From Polyangium jinanense (GTDB lineage: Bacteria > Myxococcota > Polyangia > Polyangiales > Polyangiaceae), in contig NZ_JAGTJJ010000025.1 of assembly GCF_028435365.1 (NCBI RefSeq), positions 102,723 through 166,722 on the forward strand: a DNA stretch of 64,000 nucleotides. The letters run 5' to 3'. Each line of letters opens with the position of its first letter. Positions within the stretch are counted from its first letter, which is position 1. This document shows positions 8,658-15,652 of this stretch, piece after piece. Under the pieces are notes generated by a model. That model did not search any database. It was given only the letters and a program-made list of their open reading frames with translations, and had not been told where the DNA came from. Made by a program: the position numbers and the translations under genes.

Positions 8658-11600
8658 TCAACGCGCCGCGTTCGGCTTCGCCTCGGCCTCCGCGAGCGCC
8701 GCGCCCCGCTCCCGCGCGAGCAGCGGGTTCTCACGGAGCGCGGATTCGAAGAGGGCCCTGGCCTCGCCCCTTCCATGGGTCGCAGCCTCCTCGTCGCCCG
8801 ACGCACGCGCCTGCGCGAGCCGGAGCGCGCCTTTTGTCGCGAGCGCCGTCGCCATGCGAGGGTTTCGGGCGAGCGCGGCGTCGCAAAGGGCGATTCCGCT
8901 CGCGAGATCTCGATCGGCGGGCTGATTTCGCGCGGCGAGCCAGCCCGCGCGTAGCTCGTGAAGCTCGGCGAGCGTCTGGTAGAGGTGCGGATCGGCGCGC
9001 TCTTCTGCGAGGAGGCGCCGGAGTGGCTCGATTGCATCCTCGAATGCAGCCGCGTCTGCCCGGCCCTTCGAGACGGCCCAGCGCAGGTCGAGGCGTTTTA
9101 CGCGCGCCTCGTTCAGGCGAGCGTCCGCGTCCCAAGGCGCCGCCGCGACCAGCGCGCGAAACGACGCGCGTGCCGTTCCGAGCGCCGCCGTCGGATCTTT
9201 CCCTTGCCCGACGAGCCACGACGCCTCCGTCATGGCGAGCAATCCCTGGATCTCGCGACTCGCGGACGGAGGCCCGAGCCGCTCCATTTCCCGGACGAAC
9301 CCCGCCGCGCGCTCGAGCGAAGGGCGCGGATCCCGGCCCGCGCCTTCGGCGTGCGTCGCCTCGATCCAGAGCGCCCACGCCGAGAGGTTCGCCGAGTCGA
9401 GGGCGTTCGTCTCGTGGACGGCGGCCGCCGACGCGAGCGCGCTTGCCACGGCGCTCTCCGGCGAACGGCCTTGCCACGCGAGATATTGTGCGCGCCGGAA
9501 AAACGCGAGGGCCTTGTTGATGGCCGGGTACGTGAAGCTCGGATCCCGCGCGATGGCCTCGTCACAACGCGCGACGGCGCGCTCGACCGAGGCGCCCGGA
9601 TCGACGCCGCGTGAGGCCTCGATCCGGGCCCGCTCCGCATAGGAAGAACAAACCTCGTTGTAGGGCCAGAGGAAGCCCGGATCGAGCCGGATGGCCTCCT
9701 CGTACGCGGCGACGGCGCGGCCCATGGCTTCCCGCGCGTCGAGCCCTCGACTCATCAGATAAAGAAACTTCGTCCTGTGGGCAGCGCCCACGAGGTAATG
9801 CGCCATGGCGTCGTCCGCCCGGACCCGCGCGGCGTCCTCGGCGCGCGTGATCGCCTCCCGGATGATCGGCTCCGGCTCCGTCGTCTCCGGTCCGTGTACG
9901 GTGCGGAATGCAAAGATGCTGTGCAGGAGCGCCATCTCGAGCCGCGCCGACGAACGCTGCGCGTCGGCCGCGATGGCCCGATCGCAGGCACGCCTCGCTT
10001 TCTCGAAGCTCGGGCGGAGCAATGCGGGCCGCGCGTCCGACGCGAGGACGACCTGGATCCAGAGCTCGCATTCGGCCTCGTGGATGGCCGGATCACTCCG
10101 CGCGATCTCGGCCGCCGCCGCGTACGCCGCCGCCGCCGGCTCGAAGGCCAGCATCATCCTGTCGAGATCAAACGCCGCGTCGCGCCGGAATCGACTGCCC
10201 TCCGCGAAGAGCGCGTCCCCTTCGAGCTTCTTTGCCTCGTGCAGCCAAGGTGATTGCCGGAACGCCTCGCGCGCCTTTTCGAGCGCGACGTCGTTTTTGC
10301 CCTCGTGGAGCGCGATGAGCCCCTCCACGAATGCCGGCGACTCGAACCGCGCCCCGAGCGACGCGCGCAGGTGCGCGAGCGCAGGTTCCTTGTATTCGGC
10401 GGCGAGGGACGCAATCCTCGCATCCCTGCGCTCGTGGTCCTGGATCCTCTTCGTCTCCTCGAGCGCCTTTTGATGCAGCTCCACGAGCGCGAGCCCCATC
10501 GCATACCAGAGCGCCGGCTGGGTGTATCCCGCGTCGTACGCGTGGCGCAAATGAGAAAGCGCCTCTTCGGGCTCGTGGAGCGCGAGAAACCCTCGCCCGA
10601 GCGCATCATGCCCCGGCCCCTCCGCGGCGGGACCGAGCAAGGTCATTCGCCGCTCGATGCCTCGCAGCCGCTGCCGCACGATGTCCCGCTCGCGCTCGAT
10701 GTCGTGCAGCGGCATCACCTGCGCGTGCCGCAGGAAGAGCTCCATCTCCTTTACGTCCTCGCCGAGCTCCCGCGCGATCGCGGTCCTTTCGGCCGCGGCG
10801 CGCCGCTCCCCGAACCAGAGGACGAGAAGGACCGCGGCCGTCACGACGAGCGCCGCCCCGAGCGCGACGCGCGCCTTGTGCCTCCGCGCGGTCTTCCAGA
10901 GGACGTACCCAAGTGACGCCCGGCGCGCCTTCACGGGGACGCCGTCGAGGAAACGCGCGAGATCGTCGCCGAACGCCCGCGCGGATTCGTACCTGCGTCC
11001 CGGCTCCCGTTCGAGGCATTTCATCACGACGGCCTCGAGGTCCTCCGGCAGCTCGGGGCGGACCTTCCGGAGCGGCGTGGGTTCGTCGAGGAGCAGGCTT
11101 TGCAAGACCTCCATCAAGTTGCCCTCGAAGGGCGGCCGCCCCGCGAGCAAATCGTAGAGCGTGGCGCCGAGCGCATACACGTCCGTCCGCCGATCCAGCG
11201 CGTGCGGGTCGCCCTCCGCCTGCTCCGGCGCCATGTATCCGGGCGTCCCGGCGAACGAGCAGGTCGTGGATGGGCTCGCCTCGCGTATGTCCCGCGCGAT
11301 GCCGAAATCGGTGATGTAAGGCTTGCAGGCCCCGTCTTCGCCCCGCTCGACCATGATGTTGTGGGGCTTCACGTCGCGATGGATGATCCCGAGCCGGTGC
11401 GCCACGTGGAGGGCCGCCGACACCTGGAGCATGACGCGGACCTTTTCTTCGAGCGTCATCCGGGCGCTCGCGACATCGAGCGGGTCGCCGTCGATGTATT
11501 GCATCACGATGTACGGCCTGTCGCCGAGGGCGGCCGCCTCGTACACCTTGCACGCATTCTCGTGCTCGAGCCTCGCCTGCGACCGCGCCTCGCGGAGGAG

Positions 11601-11807
11601 CTTTCGGTTCGTCTCCGCGTCCGACGCGTGCAGGAACTTGAGCGCCACGTCGCGCCCGAGCTGTTTGTCCCGCGCGCGATACACCGAGCCCATCCCACCA
11701 CGGCCGAGGAGCACGAGGCCTTCGAATCGCGAGCGCAGCACGACCGGGACGCTCGGCGGCTCCGCGGGCAAAGTGCACGACGTGAGGACGTCCTCGGTCT
11801 CCACCAT
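8658..11807 (-). CDS. Transmembrane Ser/Thr protein kinase with TPR-like extracytoplasmic domain
   Basis: 1049 aa. The start ATG at 11807 lies 16 bp after the stop of the upstream lipoprotein gene; a longer frame would overlap it. The kinase domain occupies about residues 20-290, with GRGGMGSVYRA (ATP loop), VALKFLH (catalytic Lys), IHRDVKPHNIMV, DFGIA and GTPGYMAPEQ all intact, so it should be active. One transmembrane helix follows at about 310-330 (GAALVVTAAVLLVLWF). The remaining 700 residues are Ala/Glu/Arg-rich helical repeats of TPR type. The TPR part is probably periplasmic and could sense proteins; this is inference from topology. It belongs to the Hanks-type PknB-like group abundant in myxobacteria. 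Confidence 0.9.
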   Translation of the reverse strand: MVETEDVLTSCTLPAEPPSVPVVLRSRFEGLVLLGRGGMGSVYRARDKQLGRDVALKFLHASDAETNRKLLREARSQARLEHENACKVYEAAALGDRPYIVMQYIDGDPLDVASARMTLEEKVRVMLQVSAALHVAHRLGIIHRDVKPHNIMVERGEDGACKPYITDFGIARDIREASPSTTCSFAGTPGYMAPEQAEGDPHALDRRTDVYALGATLYDLLAGRPPFEGNLMEVLQSLLLDEPTPLRKVRPELPEDLEAVVMKCLEREPGRRYESARAFGDDLARFLDGVPVKARRASLGYVLWKTARRHKARVALGAALVVTAAVLLVLWFGERRAAAERTAIARELGEDVKEMELFLRHAQVMPLHDIERERDIVRQRLRGIERRMTLLGPAAEGPGHDALGRGFLALHEPEEALSHLRHAYDAGYTQPALWYAMGLALVELHQKALEETKRIQDHERRDARIASLAAEYKEPALAHLRASLGARFESPAFVEGLIALHEGKNDVALEKAREAFRQSPWLHEAKKLEGDALFAEGSRFRRDAAFDLDRMMLAFEPAAAAYAAAAEIARSDPAIHEAECELWIQVVLASDARPALLRPSFEKARRACDRAIAADAQRSSARLEMALLHSIFAFRTVHGPETTEPEPIIREAITRAEDAARVRADDAMAHYLVGAAHRTKFLYLMSRGLDAREAMGRAVAAYEEAIRLDPGFLWPYNEVCSSYAERARIEASRGVDPGASVERAVARCDEAIARDPSFTYPAINKALAFFRRAQYLAWQGRSPESAVASALASAAAVHETNALDSANLSAWALWIEATHAEGAGRDPRPSLERAAGFVREMERLGPPSASREIQGLLAMTEASWLVGQGKDPTAALGTARASFRALVAAAPWDADARLNEARVKRLDLRWAVSKGRADAAAFEDAIEPLRRLLAEERADPHLYQTLAELHELRAGWLAARNQPADRDLASGIALCDAALARNPRMATALATKGALRLAQARASGDEEAATHGRGEARALFESALRENPLLARERGAALAEAEAKPNAAR

Positions 11808-11823
11808 GGCGTTTCTCGCGGCG

Positions 11824-12654
11824 TTACAGGGGCAGGTGGAGATCGCAGAGCGCCGCCGCTTCGAGCGTCGTCTGGATCGCCGGTTTGCCATTGCAGGTGA
11901 AACGTCCGTCCGCCCCCGCGCAGGCGCTCGCCATGTCGTATCGGACCGTCATGCCGCACGTGTTCAGCAAGGAGCCGCAGAGCCGCGTCATCCAGGAGAG
12001 CTGGGTGAAGAGCCCGCAGGTCGAGAGCAGGTTGACGCGAGGCCACGCGTGATAGACGGGGGCCTGGTCAGGGCCGGGAATCCGGACTTGCCAGAGCGCC
12101 TCCGCAACGGCGAATCCGAGGTCGCCCGCGTTCTCCGTCCCGGCCACGCTGGGGCCCGAGAGAAAAATGGGCACGGAGAAGCCCAGGGGATTCAGGTGCG
12201 CGACGATGCACGTGAGCACGTCCTCCTGCGCCGATGTGTCGAGGCCGGCCGTGAGCCACGTGGAGGTGGTGCTCAGAATGCCCTCGCCCTGATAAACCTC
12301 ATTTTCACGCGTGATTTTCGTCCCCGCGGGCAGGGCGCAGCGCGTCGCATAACGAAACACGTGCCGTCCGCCCCAGGTATCCAGGAGGCCCGTGGCTTCG
12401 ATCGCGGGATTCACGGCGAATGGATCGGATGGATCGGCTGCGGGGAATGCGAGGGCGGAAAGGAGCTCCATGACATTGGCGTGATAGGCCGCCGGGCTCG
12501 CACCGTTGATGCCGCCCGAGCCCGCGGGGCCGCCCTGCAGTTCGAGCGTGGAGCTTTCCGTGAGCGCATCGACGTCGGGAGCCGCTTCGCCGCAGCCGAT
12601 CGAGAAAAGGAAAGCGCCCAGGGCAAGTGCCCGCGCTCCTCGAACCAAGGACAT
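11824..12654 (-). CDS. Hypothetical lipoprotein
   Basis: 276 aa. The start ATG at 12654 is preceded by GGGGAGGGGTC. The signal peptide (GARALALGAFLFSIGCGEA) ends in a lipobox Cys near residue 21. The mature protein has about eight Cys residues, for example RCALP, DVLTCIVAHLNP, STCGLF, RLCGSLLNTCGM and FTCNG, so disulfides are likely. I recognise no catalytic motif. It sits directly upstream of the kinase gene on the same strand, with 16 bp between them, so the lipoprotein might be an extracytoplasmic partner of the kinase. This link is inferred from position only. Confidence 0.72.
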   Translation of the reverse strand: MSLVRGARALALGAFLFSIGCGEAAPDVDALTESSTLELQGGPAGSGGINGASPAAYHANVMELLSALAFPAADPSDPFAVNPAIEATGLLDTWGGRHVFRYATRCALPAGTKITRENEVYQGEGILSTTSTWLTAGLDTSAQEDVLTCIVAHLNPLGFSVPIFLSGPSVAGTENAGDLGFAVAEALWQVRIPGPDQAPVYHAWPRVNLLSTCGLFTQLSWMTRLCGSLLNTCGMTVRYDMASACAGADGRFTCNGKPAIQTTLEAAALCDLHLPL

Positions 12655-12999
12655 GACCCCTCCCCTGCCTGGGCGCTCTTGCTGCCCCGGACGTCATGAC
12701 AACGCAAATGTCTTCACGTTGATTCGTGTTTGCGGTGGCGGGGCGGCGTCGCCCGGCGCACCGCCACGTTATCGGAGCCTAGCTTCGTGACGGGAGGGGG
12801 CGCCATGAGAGATTGGTCCCCATGAGGCGTACGGAGCCCCCTTGCGGTCATCGAGGCGCGGCGGAAGCGCAGCGCTACGATGTGTAAAGAAACGCACAAC
12901 GACTTATCGCGGGAGCGGAAGCGGAGGCAGAGGCGGCAGCGGGATAAGACAGGGCGCTGATATCGCCTCGTACGAGGTCGAGCGTGGACCGCGACGCCT
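12655..12999. other. Intergenic region with no gene seen
   Basis: 345 bp between the start of the leftward lipoprotein gene and the end of the leftward activator gene. It holds the presumed lipoprotein promoter near 12700-12760 (AT-richer stretch with AACGCAAATG and ACGTTGATTCGTG), a GC-rich potential hairpin near 12737-12768, and a purine-rich GGAAGCGGAGG-like repeat near 12911-12945. I find no convincing ORF or RNA gene. Confidence 0.4.
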
Positions 13000-14655
13000 T
13001 CAGGGTCGCGCGAGCCCTAGCTCGCGCAGGCGCCGCGCGAGTCCACGCGCGGAGACCTCGAGCCGCTCGGCCATGCGGCGGAGATCCCCGCCGAGCTCCT
13101 CCTGACATCGGACGATCTCGTCCATGTCCAGATCCCCAGCGGTGCGGAAGCCGGGAAACCGCTCGATGAGCAAGTACATCGATGCACGCGGGATCCCGAG
13201 CTGCTCCGCCGCCGAGGCCAGATCCCATCGGCTCGCGCGGAGCGCCTCCCGGAGCTCCGTCTCCGTCACGTCCGCCGGTTTGCGCCTTCCGCCCATGCGC
13301 CCCGCTGGCGCCGCCTCGTTAACCTCGATCCGCTCTCTTGGAAGCGTCGCGTCCCGCATGCTCGCCGGCGCGCAGAGGTCACTCGGCGACGAGAGTTTTC
13401 CGAGCGCGCGCTCGATCGCCGGCGTGATCTCGACGCACGGCCGGCCCCGATTGCCGATGACGAGCTGCCGGACCACGTTGCGGAGCTGCCGCACGTTGCC
13501 CGGCCAATCGTACTCGGCGAGCCGCACCACGATATTCGGGGGAAGCCACAACTTCTCCCCCGGCGCGGGCGGCGCGAGGCGCTCCGATTCCCCGATCTCT
13601 TCAAGCTCTTCGCGGAGAAAATGGACGAAGAGGCGGCCCACGTCGTCGCGGCGCTCGCGCAGCGGCGGGATGCAGATCTCGTAGGCCGCGAGCCGATTGA
13701 GCAGCGCCGCGCGGAACGAGCCCGAGGCCACCTTGCCCTCCAGATCTGCATCCGTCGCGGCGATGATGCGGGCGTCCGACTTGCGACTCTGCGCGGCCCC
13801 CACGGTCTGCAGCTCGCCGGTCTCGAGCACGCGCAGGAGTGCCACCTGAAGCTCGACGGGCGCTTCGCCAATCTCGTCGAGAAAAAGCGTACCGCCGCGC
13901 GCTTGCTCGAAATACCCGACGCGGCGCCCGACCGATCCCGTATAAGCGCCCCGCTCGGCGCCGAACAGCTCGGCAATCGCGAGGGACGGCGCAATGGCGC
14001 CCAGGTTGACCGCGACGAAGGGTTTGTCGCGCCTGCGGCTTGCCTGGTGAATGGCGTGCGCGACGAGCTCCTTGCCGGTGCCCGTCTCGCCCCGGAGCAA
14101 GATCGGCAGCTCGAGATCGGCCACGCTGCGGATGTCCCAGAACACCCGACGGAGCCCCTCGCTCTCCCCGACGAGCGCGTGCCGCTCCGGATATGCGCTC
14201 GTGCCCGGGATGCCGTCGAGCGAGGCCAGTCGATGCAAGAGGAGCACGACGCGATGACCGAGATCGATCACGACGCCCCGTCGCAGGGAGAGATACACGT
14301 TGCCCGAGACCCGCTTGCCTCGCAGGGTGACCGAGGTCGTGCTTTCGCCGAGCTCGATCCGCACGCCCCCTTTCCCCACGGGGACGATACGTACGGGTTT
14401 TCGGCTCAAGTGTTCGTCGAAGAGCGGCGCGCCGCTCGCCTGCCCGGGAGGGGCGAACACAGGCTCGACGCGCGACACCGCGAAGGAGCCGCCCTCCCCG
14501 GTTTCCTCGAGGATCGCGCGCTCACCGACGCGCTCGAGATTCGGGTGGTAGAGGATCGTGAGCGCGAGCCTCGACCCGTCGGCACCGGACTCGGCCGCGG
14601 TGCCTTGACCCACGAGTGTGGTCTTCTCGACAGAACGGCTCGGTCCAAGCTGCAT
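13000..14655 (-). CDS. FHA-like sigma54-dependent activator with two C-terminal Fis-type HTH segments
   Basis: 551 aa from the ATG at 14655; a GTG at 14679 would add eight residues. The N-terminal 140 residues look like a divergent FHA or similar sensory beta domain. The AAA+ domain has Walker A GETGTGKE, the sigma54-contact loop as GAYTGS (usually GAFTGA), Walker B GTLFLDEIGE, the arginine-finger region RLAAYEICIPPLRERRDD and a WPGNVRQLRN block. The C-terminus carries two successive helix-turn-helix-like segments: one around AAEQLGIPRASMYLLIERF and a second around RMAERLEVSARGLARRLREL. Family members open sigma54 promoters using ATP. Three palindromes in the DNA just upstream (14828-14879) are candidate sites for it. 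Confidence 0.88.
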   Translation of the reverse strand: MQLGPSRSVEKTTLVGQGTAAESGADGSRLALTILYHPNLERVGERAILEETGEGGSFAVSRVEPVFAPPGQASGAPLFDEHLSRKPVRIVPVGKGGVRIELGESTTSVTLRGKRVSGNVYLSLRRGVVIDLGHRVVLLLHRLASLDGIPGTSAYPERHALVGESEGLRRVFWDIRSVADLELPILLRGETGTGKELVAHAIHQASRRRDKPFVAVNLGAIAPSLAIAELFGAERGAYTGSVGRRVGYFEQARGGTLFLDEIGEAPVELQVALLRVLETGELQTVGAAQSRKSDARIIAATDADLEGKVASGSFRAALLNRLAAYEICIPPLRERRDDVGRLFVHFLREELEEIGESERLAPPAPGEKLWLPPNIVVRLAEYDWPGNVRQLRNVVRQLVIGNRGRPCVEITPAIERALGKLSSPSDLCAPASMRDATLPRERIEVNEAAPAGRMGGRRKPADVTETELREALRASRWDLASAAEQLGIPRASMYLLIERFPGFRTAGDLDMDEIVRCQEELGGDLRRMAERLEVSARGLARRLRELGLARP

Positions 14656-14827
14656 GCTCAAGGAATGGTAGGCCGGCACTCACGACATCCGCAAGTCCGA
14701 CCTCGCTCCCACGCACGCGCCCTGCGTGCGGGTGCGCCGCGACAATCAAGATGGGTGCCAGCGATCCACGCGCTTCGTGGCCCACGAACACGTGGATTGC
14801 CACACCGACGCAGGTCTGTCGTCGTCG

Positions 14828-14879
14828 GCTGACGTCAGCGCGCCGCGGCTGACGTCAGCGCGCCGTGGCTGACGTCAGC
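14828..14879. promoter_or_regulatory. Three phased 12-bp palindromes (candidate operator array)
   Basis: The perfect palindrome GCTGACGTCAGC occurs at 14828-14839, 14848-14859 and 14868-14879, with exact 20-bp spacing (about two helical turns), so all copies face roughly the same side of the DNA. The spacers are almost identical (GCGCCGCG, GCGCCGTG). The array lies 173 bp upstream of the leftward activator gene and 75 bp upstream of the rightward zinc-ribbon gene, so it could control either or both. No other copy was noticed in the window. Confidence 0.65.
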
Positions 14880-14953
14880 CGCCCGGGGCGGAGGCGCAAG
14901 GGAGAACTCCTCGGTCGCGGGCGGATCGGCCGGGAGCGTTCTAAGCTCTCGGC

Positions 14954-15571
14954 ATGCACTTCCGTTGCTACCGGATGCGTGTGATCTGCGAAGAATGCGG
15001 CTCGAGCTGCTCCGTCGACCAGCCCGCGCTCGGCGTGCGCTGCGTCGCCTGCGGGAGCGATCAGCGGCTCCCCGTCGACTATCTCCGCGAGCACGTCTTC
15101 GGACTCACGCTGAAGCAGGTGCTGCCGCTGGCTCCCGGCGAGGAGCGGCCCCTTCTCATGTTCGGCGCCGGCACCCAGTTCTTCGGCATGCTGAGCCTCC
15201 GCTCGCCCACCTGCAATGCGTGTGCGACGCCCACCGATCTCTCGCAGCTGCCTCTCGGTAGCACCGGACAGGCGCCCTGCAGGGGATGTGGGGCCATGAT
15301 GGCCACCTATCCAGCGCCGGCGTGGCTTCGCTCGCTCGGACCACACGCGGAGCAGGTCTTCATCCCCCTGGTCGCCGAGACGCCCCGGTCCCTCCGACCC
15401 ATCACGCTGGGTTGCCCCGAATGCGGCGCCAAGCTCAAGGTCGGCCCCGGCGATCGACGCATCTTGACGTGCGGCTATTGCGACACCGATGTCTTCCTGC
15501 CCGAGGAGGTATGGCGAACGTTTCATCCGGTGAGGAGACGCGCGTCCTTTTTCGTCTGGTTCGAGGAGTAA
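14954..15571 (+). CDS. Triple zinc-ribbon hypothetical protein
   Basis: 205 aa. Six CxxC pairs (CEEC, CVAC, CNAC, CRGC, CPEC, CGYC) are arranged as three treble-clef or ribbon units, near the N-terminus, mid-protein and C-terminus. The last unit (CPECGAKLKVG...TCGYCDTDVFLP) resembles rubredoxin-like ribbons. No enzymatic domain is visible. The start at 14954 is uncertain: an ATG at 14975 (MRVICEECG) begins nearer the first ribbon, and neither start has a clear ribosome site. It lies 81 bp before the STAND-kinase gene on the same strand, so the two probably form a transcription unit. It may bind nucleic acid or a protein partner; that is inference. Confidence 0.72.
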   Translation: MHFRCYRMRVICEECGSSCSVDQPALGVRCVACGSDQRLPVDYLREHVFGLTLKQVLPLAPGEERPLLMFGAGTQFFGMLSLRSPTCNACATPTDLSQLPLGSTGQAPCRGCGAMMATYPAPAWLRSLGPHAEQVFIPLVAETPRSLRPITLGCPECGAKLKVGPGDRRILTCGYCDTDVFLPEEVWRTFHPVRRRASFFVWFEE

Positions 15572-15652
15572 TTTGCGCGAAATCGTTCGATATTGACGGG
15601 ATAGCATCGATGATGCCATGCATCGAACGCGCTCCCGTCGAGACCCCTGGTC

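Noticed and set aside
6045..8954. 969-codon open frame on the plus strand
   Set aside because: Antisense to the DUF2169 gene, including its Pro-rich linker, which reads as Arg/Gly repeats.
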